From UBA1952 sp965246785 (GTDB lineage: Bacteria > Bacteroidota > Bacteroidia > Chitinophagales > Chitinophagaceae): a stretch of 64,000 nucleotides of DNA. Made by a program: the position numbers and the translations under genes. The notes under the pieces are model-generated. The model saw nothing but the letters and a program-made list of their open reading frames with translations, ran no database searches and had not been told where the DNA came from. Below are positions 15,091 through 22,838 of this stretch, piece by piece (position 1 is the first letter of the stretch; each line of letters starts with the position of its first letter). The DNA is taken from assembly GCA_965246785.1 (NCBI GenBank), contig CBDFFM010000004.1, positions 209,532 to 273,531 of the forward strand, read 5' to 3'.

Positions 15091-15267
15091 TTATTCCGGT
15101 GTGATGGCGGCTATTTCGGTCAGATTGATGAGCGCCAGAAACTTGCCTTTTGTATCAAAAAACACCTGAAAAAATACGGCGGATTTGTCGTTTAGCATAT
15201 CGGCTATCTTATCTGCTATGCCCTGAGATATTGTGAATTGATTGCCGTTTTTAAGTGTCAGGAGCAT
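15091..15267 (-). CDS. 58-residue hypothetical protein before primase
   Basis: Starts MLLTLKNGNQFTISQGIADK. Compact beta/alpha pattern with VFFQVFFDTKGKFLALINL, like a small PH- or Sm-like fold, but no family recognised. It overlaps the upstream gene by 17 bases and ends 2 bases before the primase start, so the three are almost certainly co-translated. Confidence 0.5.
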   Translation of the reverse strand: MLLTLKNGNQFTISQGIADKIADMLNDKSAVFFQVFFDTKGKFLALINLTEIAAITPE

Positions 15268-15472
15268 CGTTAAAAAGTTTAGGTTGTGATTGCAGCGCTG
15301 CTTTCTGCAGGCGACTGTTGTTGGCTTTGCGCTCCAGCTCCAAGCGCTGCGCCTGTTTTAGGAAAAGGGGATTGCCGGTTTCTGCGTGGAGCTGTCGCCA
15401 GTAGGCAATGCGGTCGGAGATATTGTATGTTTTTTCAATACCCCCCCTGTTTTGGTCTTGCGCATGGTTCAT
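15251..15472 (-). CDS. 73-residue hypothetical basic protein
   Basis: The Met at 15472 (MNHAQDQNRGGIEK) is chosen because its ATG overlaps the TGA of the upstream gene (ATGA); an earlier Met at 15493 would add seven residues. Rich in Gln, Lys and Arg, with helical QAQRLELERKANNSRLQ. A G7 run lies in the early codons (plus-strand C at 15441-15447). Possibly nucleic-acid binding. Confidence 0.5.
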   Translation of the reverse strand: MNHAQDQNRGGIEKTYNISDRIAYWRQLHAETGNPLFLKQAQRLELERKANNSRLQKAALQSQPKLFNDAPDT

Positions 15473-15633
15473 TGATTCATTTTTTCGCGCCAATTGGTAA
15501 GCGTTTTTACCACTTCCAGCCGTTTACGTGCCTTGAGGTTGCGTTGCCGGTCATTCCAGAAGAAAGCCCAATCCAATTCATGCGCAATTGCTATTAGCTC
15601 CATGATGATTTGCTCTTGTTCCTTCTTTGACAT
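15469..15633 (-). CDS. 54-residue hypothetical protein
   Basis: Starts MSKKEQEQIIMELIAIAHEL and has the aromatic segment DWAFFWNDRQRNLKARKR. Helical and basic. The stop overlaps the start of the following gene, and the start lies 3 bases after the upstream stop. Part of a chain of tiny early genes; function unknown. Confidence 0.5.
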   Translation of the reverse strand: MSKKEQEQIIMELIAIAHELDWAFFWNDRQRNLKARKRLEVVKTLTNWREKMNQ

Positions 15634-15636
15634 GGC

Positions 15637-15882
15637 TCACAGCTTTGATATTTCCAGGTCAAAAGCATCCAGCGCACTATCCGCGTCAAAGTGATAATCT
15701 GCTTGGGCAATGGGGCACATCATTTGGGGATAATAGCGGATGCTGTAGGTAACGGCTTCATTAGTGGATGAAGTAGATACGAGCTGCGCGCTTACCTGCA
15801 GGCCATGCTCCGGGCGGCGCTGGCCGGCGCGGTCAATGATTTTCCAGGCGGCATCTGTCAGTTGTTGGAGTTCTTTCTGCAT
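15637..15882 (-). CDS. 81-residue hypothetical protein
   Basis: Starts MQKELQQLTDAAWKIIDRAG. An N-terminal helix, then a beta-rich middle (LQVSAQLVSTSS, VTYSIRYYPQMM) and a Cys. No family recognised. Spacing to both neighbours is under 10 bases. Confidence 0.5.
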   Translation of the reverse strand: MQKELQQLTDAAWKIIDRAGQRRPEHGLQVSAQLVSTSSTNEAVTYSIRYYPQMMCPIAQADYHFDADSALDAFDLEISKL

Positions 15883-15888
15883 TGGTGG

Positions 15889-16101
15889 TTATTTGAGGGG
15901 TGAGAAAAGCGTCTTTTTGGTCAGCTCGCCGGCGGCGCCGGTGTAGATGAGCTTCTTACCGCGCACGTCGCGGATGAGGAAGGGGCCACCGTGCTGTATA
16001 AATTAGAATGGGGCGTCATGGGTTACAATGACCTCCACAAGCGGCTGCAGGCGCTGCACTTGCTGGAATACGGCGAGGGGTGTATTGCACTTCACGAGCA
16101 T
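15889..16101 (-). pseudogene. Small gene interrupted by an in-frame ochre codon
   Basis: From the ATG at 16101 the frame reads MLVKCNTPLAVFQQVQRLQP, continues to HDAPF, hits TAA at 16003-16005, then resumes FIQHGGPFLIRDVRGKKLIY and ends SPLK at 15889. Without the stop it would be about 70 residues. The downstream part fits the gene spacing perfectly (stop 6 bases before the next ATG), so the frame was probably intact recently. No family recognised. Confidence 0.5.
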
Positions 16102-16109
16102 GGCTGGGA

Positions 16110-16391
16110 TTAGATGGGTAAAGGCGGATTGGTCAGGTGCGAATAGCCCCAGAAAATCATCCAGTCTGTAGTCAGTGAGCTGTAAACCTTACGGCCTGTT
16201 AGCGATGGGTAAGTCAGGTAGCCCGGTGAGCTTAGGAATTGCTGCATGGATACAAGTGGGCAAACCCGGCGGCGTCCACCATTGAAAAATGCTTTTAGCG
16301 CAATTCGGTCATTGAGACTTAACGCCTTGTAGAAAGAGCGTACGTCTTTTATTACCGGCACCTCTTTGACTTTTTTCTTACGGCTTCCCAT
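16110..16391 (-). CDS. Hypothetical basic protein
   Basis: 93 residues with a very basic N-terminus (MGSRKKKVKEVPVIKDVRSF), then a region with GGRRRVCPLVS. Possible nucleic-acid-binding early protein. It is the second gene of the leftward operon that starts with the HTH protein at 16665. No family recognised. Confidence 0.5.
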   Translation of the reverse strand: MGSRKKKVKEVPVIKDVRSFYKALSLNDRIALKAFFNGGRRRVCPLVSMQQFLSSPGYLTYPSLTGRKVYSSLTTDWMIFWGYSHLTNPPLPI

Positions 16392-16404
16392 GGGGATATG
16401 TGAA

Positions 16405-16665
16405 TTAATGAGGTAAGTGTAAATCCGGCTCCGGGTTGGTGGTGTACAGCTCGTTGACCGTTACACCCAGCACATCGGCAATGCGTAGCAGCTTGTCGCC
16501 GGCGGGGCTGTATTCGTCGCCCCAATACGCCTTGCGCATCCGGTGCAGCGTCTTACGCATCGGGCCGTCTCCGAGCTGCGCGGATTTAGCGCGGCGCTCT
16601 TCGTAGGGCAGGATGGCCAGCAGCTCATCCACGCGGAATTTGGCGGCCTTTGTTAGTGTATCCAT
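16405..16665 (-). CDS. HTH regulator (Cro/C1-like), leftward
   Basis: 86 residues. The C-terminal half carries the recognition-helix signature of Cro/C1-type proteins (LLRIADVLGVTVNELYT, about 57-73). It is transcribed divergently from a second HTH gene, the arrangement of a phage lysis-lysogeny switch. As first gene of the early operon it is likely the Cro- or antirepressor-type partner (inference). Confidence 0.65.
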   Translation of the reverse strand: MDTLTKAAKFRVDELLAILPYEERRAKSAQLGDGPMRKTLHRMRKAYWGDEYSPAGDKLLRIADVLGVTVNELYTTNPEPDLHLPH

Positions 16666-16802
16666 TCGTTAAATAATTGTTTGCGGTGTGCCTTTGGCGG
16701 ATAAATTGCCCGCTTGCGGAACACAAACGTAAAGGATAAGTTGATGAAACAGCACAGTTTTCTTTAGTTAATGCTGATATTTCTTTACGATTAACAAATA
16801 AG
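16666..16802. promoter_or_regulatory. Divergent promoter/operator region of regulator switch
   Basis: A 137-base gap between two divergent HTH genes, more AT-rich than its surroundings. A TAnnTTTG-type element reads TACGTTTG on the minus strand at 16724-16731, 58 bases upstream of the leftward start. Short related words (GTTTGCG, CACAAACG) recur in both orientations and may be operator half-sites. The rightward promoter is not clear. Confidence 0.5.
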
Positions 16803-17225
16803 ATGTTTACAGTCGGCTACTTGCGGGGCCTGCGCGCCATGCAAAAAAGTATCACTGCCATCCTGAAGAGCCATTTAAAAGAATATGGCATGAGTCAGGC
16901 GCGCCTGGCGGAGAAGCTGGGGCAGACGCCGCAGAATTTTAGCCAGCTACTGAAGAATAACAGCCTGAACTCCGACCTGCTCATGCGCATCAGCAAAATC
17001 CTGAAGCGCGACCTGTTCAGCGACCTGAGCGGAATGCTGCGGGAAGAAATGGCAGCGGAAGGCGTAAGCGAGCCATCCGTACCCTACGGTAAAATCACCT
17101 ATCAAAGCCTACTGGAAGAGAACGTACAGCTAAACCGCGAGCTGCGCACCGTAAAGCAGCAGTTGGCGCAGATGAGCGGCAACGTAAAAGCAATGAGTAA
17201 TTCCCACACCGACACAATCGCATAG
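16803..17225 (+). CDS. XRE-family HTH repressor with C-terminal coiled coil
   Basis: 140 residues from 16803; the Met at 16839 (MQKSITAILKSHLKEYGMSQ) gives 128 and a more typical N-terminus. HTH: MSQARLAEKLGQTPQNFSQL with the second helix NNSLNSDLLMRISKILK. The C-terminus (about 100-130) is a coiled coil (LLEENVQLNRELRTVKQQLA) likely to drive oligomerisation. Rightward and nearest the attachment site, it is the best candidate for the element's maintenance repressor. Confidence 0.75.
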   Translation: MFTVGYLRGLRAMQKSITAILKSHLKEYGMSQARLAEKLGQTPQNFSQLLKNNSLNSDLLMRISKILKRDLFSDLSGMLREEMAAEGVSEPSVPYGKITYQSLLEENVQLNRELRTVKQQLAQMSGNVKAMSNSHTDTIA

Positions 17226-17263
17226 TGCGCCAACAAGTGCGCCAAGCGCCGGAAGTGCGCCAA
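17224..17263 (+). repeat. Three direct copies of AGTGCGCCAA
   Basis: Copies at 17224-17233, 17236-17245 and 17254-17263, spaced 12 and 18 bases start to start, between the repressor stop and the candidate attachment site. Short ordered repeats next to an att core are typical of integrase or excisionase arm-type binding sites. Identity of the binding protein is inference. Confidence 0.5.
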
Positions 17264-17305
17264 CGGAAGCAAGTGAATAGCAGCGGTTTAATGAGGGAAC
17301 GGGAT

Positions 17306-17322
17306 AATCTCGCCGTCTCCGC
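17306..17322 (+). other. Candidate attachment site: displaced tRNA-Ser-like 3' end
   Basis: AATCTCGCCGTCTCCGC matches the last bases of a T-arm plus acceptor strand: CTCGC would pair with GCGAG in a T-stem and CGTCTCC with GGAGACG, the usual start of tRNA-Ser. Upstream bases do not complete a tRNA, but an intrinsic terminator follows, as expected for the displaced 3' end left after integration into a tRNA gene. It marks the probable right boundary of the element. Confidence 0.5.
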
Positions 17323-17324
17323 TT

Positions 17325-17355
17325 AAGGCCTCAGCGCACGCTGAGGCCTTTCTTT
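17325..17355 (+). terminator. Intrinsic terminator at element boundary
   Basis: An 11-bp stem (AAGGCCTCAGC with GCTGAGGCCTT), a 4-base loop, then TCTTTT. It lies 2 bases after the tRNA-like 3' fragment and would originally have ended the tRNA transcript. It now also ends rightward transcription from the repressor gene. Confidence 0.8.
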
Positions 17356-17418
17356 TCACCCAAAAATTCACCCGACAAATCCCACATTAGCGAATTCCCG
17401 CATTACCGCGTAGCTAAA

Positions 17419-17426
17419 TATCTTTG
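17419..17426 (+). promoter_or_regulatory. Bacteroidota-type -7 element for M13 peptidase
   Basis: TATCTTTG matches the TAnnTTTG consensus used by the Bacteroidota primary sigma factor and lies 23 bases upstream of the peptidase start. A clear -33 TTG is not seen at the right distance. Confidence 0.5.
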
Positions 17427-17449
17427 CACACTTTTTAATTGTACCCTCA

Positions 17450-19498
17450 ATGAATATCAAACATTCGCTGCTTGCCGGCGCGGCACTGCTTGCGCTCGCA
17501 TCCTGCAATGACTCCCACAACACCGGCGGAGAAAGCAAAGCTGCCCGCAAGCTTCTTGATCCGGCTAACATGGACACCGCTGTCCGCCCCAACGATAACT
17601 TCTACCTCTATGCCAATGGGGCATGGCTAAAGAATAATCCCATTCCCGCCGACCAGACGCGCTGGGGCTCCTTCAGCGAGCTAGTGGAAAACAATAATAA
17701 TGCCCTCCGCAGCCTGCTTGATGACGCTGCTAAAAGCAAAACTGCTGCAGGCTCCAAGGAGCAAATGGCCGGCGACCTTTACAGGAGCGGCATGGACAGC
17801 GCCGCCATTGACAAGGCTGGCATCGCGCCGCTTAAGCCACATCTTGACCGCATCAATGCCATTACGGACGCCAATGGGCTGCTGCACGAGATAGCAACAG
17901 AGCATACAATGGGTGTCAATGCTCTGTTCAGCTTCGGCGTATCGCCGGATGATAAGAACGTTTCTAAGGAAGTTTGCCAGTTCTTTCAGGGCGGCCTCGG
18001 TATGCCTGATCGCGACTACTATTTTAAAACTGATAAGCGCAGCGCCGATATTCGCGAGGCTTACAAAGGTTACCTCGTGAACCTGATGACGATGATGGGC
18101 AGCGATAGCGCTACTGCTAAGAAGGACGCAGCAGATGAGTACAAGCTGGAAGAAAAGCTGGCCGCCGCATCCATGACACGCGTTGAAATGCGTGACCCCT
18201 ACAACGTTTATCACAAATTCGCCCTTGCCGACCTGAACAAGCAGACGCCGGGCGTGGACTGGAAAGGGGTATTTACTGATCTGAAGATCCAGGGACAGGA
18301 TAGCTGCATCGTAGGCCAGCCCAAGTTCTTTGCTACAGTTGCGAAGGAGCTGAAGGGTACGCCATTGCCGGTATGGAAGAAATACTTGCAAACGCAAATG
18401 GCCATGGAGATGAGCCCTTACCTCAGCACTGCTTTTGACAATGCGCACTTCGGCTTCTTCGGCAAAGCGCTGCGCGGCCAGGAGACACAAAGCCCGCGCT
18501 GGAAGCGTGTATCTCATGTGGTGGACGGAAGTGTTGGCGATATGCTCGGCCAGCTTTACGTGGACAAGTATTTCAAACCGGAGGCAAAGAAGCGCATGCT
18601 TGACCTCGTAAATAATTTACAGGCCACCTATGCTGAGCGCATAAAGCGCTTAGACTGGATGACGCAGGAAACTAAGACGAAAGCACTGGCAAAGCTCAAC
18701 ACCTTTCTCAAAAAAATCGGTTATGCCGACAAGTGGAAGACTTACGATGGGATGAAGATTGTCCCTAATGATTATGCTTCCAACATTTTCTCCGCTTCCC
18801 AGTGGCAATACAACTACGACATCAGCAAGCTTGGGAAACCCGTAGACAAAACGGAGTGGGGGATGACACCCCCAACGGTGAACGCTTACTACAATCCCGC
18901 CTTCAACGAAATCGTGTTCCCGGCAGGCATTCTTCAATATCCTTTCTTCTCTGAAGATGCAGATGACGCCGTGAATTACGGCGGCATCGGCGCGGTAATA
19001 GGCCACGAAATGACCCACGGCTTTGACGACCAGGGCCGCCAATATGACGCCGAAGGCAACCTCAAAAACTGGTGGACGCCCGCTGACTCCGCTGCCTTCG
19101 TAACCCGCGCAAATATGGTTATTAAGCAGTTTGACAACTACACCGTGCTGGACACTGTCCACATCAACGGCCAACTCACTGAAGGCGAAAACCTCGCCGA
19201 CCTTGGCGGTATTGCCATCGCTTACGAAGCTTTCAAGAAGACGGAGCAGGGCAAGGGCGACAAGAAGATTGACGGCTTCACGGCTGACCAGCGTTTCTTC
19301 CTTTCTTGGGCGCAGGTATGGCGCGCCAATACGCGTCCGCAGGAACTGGCTTCCCGCGTTATGACCGACCCGCACTCGCCAAGCGAACTGCGCTGCAACG
19401 GCCCGCTGAGCAATATGCCGGAATTTTACACCGCCTTCGGAATCAAGCCGGGCGATAAGATGTGGCGTGCGGACAGCATCCGGGCTAAGGTTTGGTAA
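17450..19498 (+). CDS. pepO: M13-family zinc metallopeptidase lipoprotein (PepO-like)
   Basis: 682 residues. Lipoprotein signal MNIKHSLLAGAALLALASCN. Neprilysin/PepO family: N-terminal M13_N region (about 40-430), conserved NAYYNPAFNEIVFPAGILQ, zinc site HEMTH (His519, Glu520, His523) and third ligand in ENLAD (Glu580, Asp584), C-terminal CNGPLSNMPEF and KMW near the end. It cleaves oligopeptides, probably at the periplasmic face of a membrane. Full length for the family and monocistronic. First host gene right of the integrated element. Confidence 0.92.
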   Translation: MNIKHSLLAGAALLALASCNDSHNTGGESKAARKLLDPANMDTAVRPNDNFYLYANGAWLKNNPIPADQTRWGSFSELVENNNNALRSLLDDAAKSKTAAGSKEQMAGDLYRSGMDSAAIDKAGIAPLKPHLDRINAITDANGLLHEIATEHTMGVNALFSFGVSPDDKNVSKEVCQFFQGGLGMPDRDYYFKTDKRSADIREAYKGYLVNLMTMMGSDSATAKKDAADEYKLEEKLAAASMTRVEMRDPYNVYHKFALADLNKQTPGVDWKGVFTDLKIQGQDSCIVGQPKFFATVAKELKGTPLPVWKKYLQTQMAMEMSPYLSTAFDNAHFGFFGKALRGQETQSPRWKRVSHVVDGSVGDMLGQLYVDKYFKPEAKKRMLDLVNNLQATYAERIKRLDWMTQETKTKALAKLNTFLKKIGYADKWKTYDGMKIVPNDYASNIFSASQWQYNYDISKLGKPVDKTEWGMTPPTVNAYYNPAFNEIVFPAGILQYPFFSEDADDAVNYGGIGAVIGHEMTHGFDDQGRQYDAEGNLKNWWTPADSAAFVTRANMVIKQFDNYTVLDTVHINGQLTEGENLADLGGIAIAYEAFKKTEQGKGDKKIDGFTADQRFFLSWAQVWRANTRPQELASRVMTDPHSPSELRCNGPLSNMPEFYTAFGIKPGDKMWRADSIRAKVW

Positions 19499-19521
19499 AG
19501 AACTGATTGGATTAAAATGAG

Positions 19522-19549
19522 ACGGGCTGCCTCACCTGAAGCAGCCCGT
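19522..19549. terminator. Bidirectional intrinsic terminator
   Basis: Stem ACGGGCTGC/GCAGCCCGT with a 10-base loop, followed by TCTCTTTT on the plus strand. It lies between the convergent M13 peptidase and DUF6600 genes. Confidence 0.75.
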
Positions 19550-19580
19550 TCTCTTTTATACACTCCAGCCGGGAGTTTCT

Positions 19581-21017
19581 TTATCTGCCGAACGGCCTGC
19601 GGCCTTCGCCGCCGCCCATCGGCTGGCGCTCAGTTCGCCGCACTGGCGCGGCTTCCTGCCGTTGCGGTATAGCTTGACGTGGGGCTTCCATACGAGGTTG
19701 TTGCTCTGTACGCTGCACTGGCTGACGATCCATGCGTGGCTGCTGCTCTACCTGGCGTTGTTGCACATCCCGCGCACGTTGCGCCTCTTGAATGCGCTGC
19801 TGCTGCATGGCCTGAGCGCGCTGGGATTCCTGCGCACGTTGCATCTCCTGTACACGCTGCATCTGTTGTGCCCGCTGCACTTCTGCGTTCCGGTCAATGG
19901 CTTGCTGACGCTCCATCTGTTGTGGAGCTTGCTGTACAGGTGGGGATTGCGCGGGCGTTCTGCCGCCCCAATCACGGCTGAGTTGTGGTCGTGCTTGCTC
20001 GCGATTGTTATTCTGCCAGGTACTATTACTTCTTAATGGTTCCGGGCTTTGCAGGCGCGGGTCGCGCTGGAAAGTGCCGGGGTTGGCCCGTACAGCTTGC
20101 TCTTGTGGCTGCGTCGTACGGCCGCTGCGGTCAATAGGCTCGCGGAAGCCTGCACGCTGATTCACCGGCGCTGTCTGGCGGCCACCGTTGGCAATCCCTG
20201 TACTTACAGGCTGCTCTGCGGTGCGGAACTGTCGTGGGCGCTCTGTAGTACGTGGTGTGTTTTCAGCGATAGTCGGACGGTAGATGTTCAGGCTATTGCC
20301 GCGCAGCTCTGTATTGCCGGGGCGGCGCACATTATTAATCGCTACCGGCTCTATACGATGGCCAGTGGCACGCTCCAGCTCACCGCGGCGCGGTCCGCCG
20401 ATATACGTGTTGTGGTTATAGACGTAGGTATTGTTGATAATAGTAGTCTGGTGCACATATTGCGGCGCATAGCGCGGGCCATAGCAATAGCTGTGGAAGC
20501 GCGGACTGAGAATGTACTGCTGCGGGGTGAACGTCCACCAGTAATCAGGGCAGGAATAGCCACCCATCGCAATATTGATGGAGATGCCGGGACCGAGCGG
20601 CGCCCAGCCGTACGCGCCGCCGCCGGAGCGCCAGCTTACCCATGCTGGTGCCCACTGATTCCCGGGAATCCATAGCCAGCCGTAATAGTTGCTGTACGTC
20701 CAGCGGCCGTAATGGAACGGCGCCCAGCCCCAGTTGTAGTTAGATACCCAGGTGTTGCCGTAATCGGTGTTTGTCCAGTAGCCATTGCTGTAGTAGGGGC
20801 GGAAATCGTCGCCAGCCTCGGGCACCCAGACGTAGCCGTACTGCGGGTCGTTTATCCATTGCCCATAGGGCGATAGCTCATCGTAGAATTGTTGGTAAGA
20901 TGCAGAGCCGCTGTAGACGTCGTCGCCATAGCCTTGTGCGGATGCGCGGCTGCTAATGCCGGCTATCAGGAGCAGGAGCACGGGAAGGGCGCGGAGTGCG
21001 GTGATGATTCTGGACAT
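19581..21017 (-). CDS. DUF6600-type secreted Tyr/Trp-rich protein with Gln/Arg-rich tail
   Basis: 478 residues with a signal peptide (about 1-27). The N-terminal 200 residues have repeated aromatic motifs (YDELSPYGQWINDPQYGYVW, NYYGWLWIPGNQWAPAW, YGWAPLGPG) characteristic of the DUF6600 group. A long low-complexity tail follows, with Gln/Arg/Met repeats (about 330-450) likely to form an extended helix, then a GGGEGRRPFGR end. Function unknown; an envelope-associated role is likely. Monocistronic. Confidence 0.75.
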   Translation of the reverse strand: MSRIITALRALPVLLLLIAGISSRASAQGYGDDVYSGSASYQQFYDELSPYGQWINDPQYGYVWVPEAGDDFRPYYSNGYWTNTDYGNTWVSNYNWGWAPFHYGRWTYSNYYGWLWIPGNQWAPAWVSWRSGGGAYGWAPLGPGISINIAMGGYSCPDYWWTFTPQQYILSPRFHSYCYGPRYAPQYVHQTTIINNTYVYNHNTYIGGPRRGELERATGHRIEPVAINNVRRPGNTELRGNSLNIYRPTIAENTPRTTERPRQFRTAEQPVSTGIANGGRQTAPVNQRAGFREPIDRSGRTTQPQEQAVRANPGTFQRDPRLQSPEPLRSNSTWQNNNREQARPQLSRDWGGRTPAQSPPVQQAPQQMERQQAIDRNAEVQRAQQMQRVQEMQRAQESQRAQAMQQQRIQEAQRARDVQQRQVEQQPRMDRQPVQRTEQQPRMEAPRQAIPQRQEAAPVRRTERQPMGGGEGRRPFGR

Positions 21018-21172
21018 GATGTTTAGGTTGTTTATGCCCTATAAATGCAAACGGGTTTCCGGGAATGCTTAAAGGAATGTTAGCGTTTCCAGCTATGCAA
21101 TTCCACTTGGCTGCCTAAGTCTGAAACGATGCCCGATCTCAGCGTCAACGTAGTTCCGGTAACTATTTAGCA

Positions 21173-22756
21173 TTAGTGCGCCCCGGCCAGTGCCTCCTTG
21201 TCCACCGTCCCTTTTCGTTGCTTCACAAAGAACATCACGGGGACAAAGATGACGAATATGATGCCGAGGTACAGGAAGATGTCCATGTAAGAAAGGACGG
21301 CGGCCTGCTTCGTGAGCGAAAAGTCAAGCGCCTTGTATGCACTCGCCTGCGCGATGTCGGGCGACATTCCTTTGGATATAAAGCCGGCCTGCATCATGTT
21401 AAGCTTATTGACAAATGCCGGATTGGTGAGTGAATAATTAGGCACAAGGTCGGCGCGATGCACGGAGTTCTGCTGCGCAATGAGCGTCGTGATGAGCGCG
21501 ATGCCAAAGGAGCCGCCAAGCTGTCGCATCATGCCGGTAAAAGCCGCTCCCTGACCAATTTGCTGACCTTTAAGCGAAGAAAGCGAGAGCGCCGTAATTG
21601 GAATAAACAGTACCCCCATCCCGATACCGCGCACGATGAGCATCCAGAAAAAATCACCCTTGCTCGTGTCAGGCGTCAGGATATTGAAGCCCCATATTGA
21701 GAAGACCGCAAAGAGCAACAAGCCCAAGGCTACAAGAATCTGCGGCGGCACGCCGCGTGTAAGGAGTTGTCCCACCATCGGCATCATGAAGGCCGTAGTG
21801 ATGGCTGCGGGTATCATCAGCTCACCTGCCTGCAGCGGCGTCCAACCAAGAATGCTCTGCGTGTAGAGCGGAATGATAAAGGTGGAGCCATACAGGCCGA
21901 AACCGAGGATAAAGGATAGGATGGTACCGATGCGCAGATTCCCGTTCTTGAGCACGCGCAACTCCACGATGGGATGCTCTGTTACCAATTCCCGCCAGAT
22001 AAAGAAGAAGAAGGAGAGTACGGACGTAACCGTCAGGAAGGTGATTGTGCCCGACTGAAACCAGTCATCCTCGTGCCCGCGTTCTAATACATATTGAAGC
22101 GAGCCAACGAAGATGGCCAGCAGCGCGATGCCGAGATAGTCAACCTCGGAGCCGCTCTTCTTTCCACCGCCATACTTCGGCGAGCGTACAAATTGAAATA
22201 CCAGGATTGCCGCAATGATGCCGATGGGAATATTTATGTAGAAGATGTAGGGCCATGAATAGTTGGTTGTAATCCAGCCGCCCAATGGCGGGCCGAGCGT
22301 CGGGCCAATGATAACTCCGAGACCGTAAAACGCCTGCGCCATACCGCGCTTCTCCGGCGGATAGCTTTCGGTGATGATGGTTTGAGAAGTAACCAGCAGC
22401 GCACCGCCGCCAAGCCCCTGCATGAAGCGGAAGGCCACCAATTCCCAAATGCCGGTTGCCTGTCCGCAGAGAAACGAGCAGACGGTAAAGAGAATAACCG
22501 AGAAGCCGAAGTAATTGCGCCGACCGAACTGCTGGGAAAGCCAGCTCGTCATCGGAACAACAATCACGTTGCCGATGGCGTAAGCGGTAATAACCCAGCC
22601 CACTTCATTCAGCGTAGCGCCAAGGTTGCCCTTCATGTCGTTCAGCGCAACGTTCACGATTGTAGTGTCCACAATCTCCAGCAGCGCACAAAAGATAGCG
22701 GTGAGCGTTATGATGACGCGCCGCGCACCATATTCTACAAGCGAATCTTGTTCCAT
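21173..22756 (-). CDS. emrB: DHA2-family (EmrB/QacA-like) MFS drug exporter
   Basis: 527 residues with about 14 membrane helices. N-terminal ALLEIVDTTIVNVALNDM is the DHA2 motif D1 region; WVITAYAIGNVIVVPMTSWL and the motif C-like GPTLGPPLGGWIT follow. Proton-driven export of drugs or lipophilic compounds, working with the adjacent EmrA-like and TolC-like proteins across both membranes. It is the last gene of the operon and lies 82 bases after the emrA stop, a gap that contains a strong hairpin. Confidence 0.88.
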   Translation of the reverse strand: MEQDSLVEYGARRVIITLTAIFCALLEIVDTTIVNVALNDMKGNLGATLNEVGWVITAYAIGNVIVVPMTSWLSQQFGRRNYFGFSVILFTVCSFLCGQATGIWELVAFRFMQGLGGGALLVTSQTIITESYPPEKRGMAQAFYGLGVIIGPTLGPPLGGWITTNYSWPYIFYINIPIGIIAAILVFQFVRSPKYGGGKKSGSEVDYLGIALLAIFVGSLQYVLERGHEDDWFQSGTITFLTVTSVLSFFFFIWRELVTEHPIVELRVLKNGNLRIGTILSFILGFGLYGSTFIIPLYTQSILGWTPLQAGELMIPAAITTAFMMPMVGQLLTRGVPPQILVALGLLLFAVFSIWGFNILTPDTSKGDFFWMLIVRGIGMGVLFIPITALSLSSLKGQQIGQGAAFTGMMRQLGGSFGIALITTLIAQQNSVHRADLVPNYSLTNPAFVNKLNMMQAGFISKGMSPDIAQASAYKALDFSLTKQAAVLSYMDIFLYLGIIFVIFVPVMFFVKQRKGTVDKEALAGAH

Positions 22757-22780
22757 GTTGTTTCGTTATGTCGTTAAGAC

Positions 22781-22838
22781 GTTGAAGCGTTGAGACGTCG
22801 GAATATTCTGTAAAAACGATTCGTCTCAACGCTTCAAC
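22781..22838. repeat. 17-bp stem hairpin between emrA-like and emrB genes
   Basis: Perfect inverted repeat (22781-22797 with 22822-22838) and a 24-base loop. It has no T-tract on the minus strand, so it is not a classic terminator. It may be a dispersed palindromic repeat or an RNA stabiliser that sets the ratio of the two transporter parts. Confidence 0.65.

Noticed and set aside
1..17322. Filamentous (inovirus-like) prophage
   Set aside because: Small single-helix proteins fit, but there is no Zot-type ATPase or rolling-circle initiator, and a primase-helicase and cell-wall hydrolase are present instead.
17280..17325. Intact tRNA gene at the element boundary
   Set aside because: Only the T-arm/acceptor 3' half can be matched; no D-arm or anticodon arm lies upstream.
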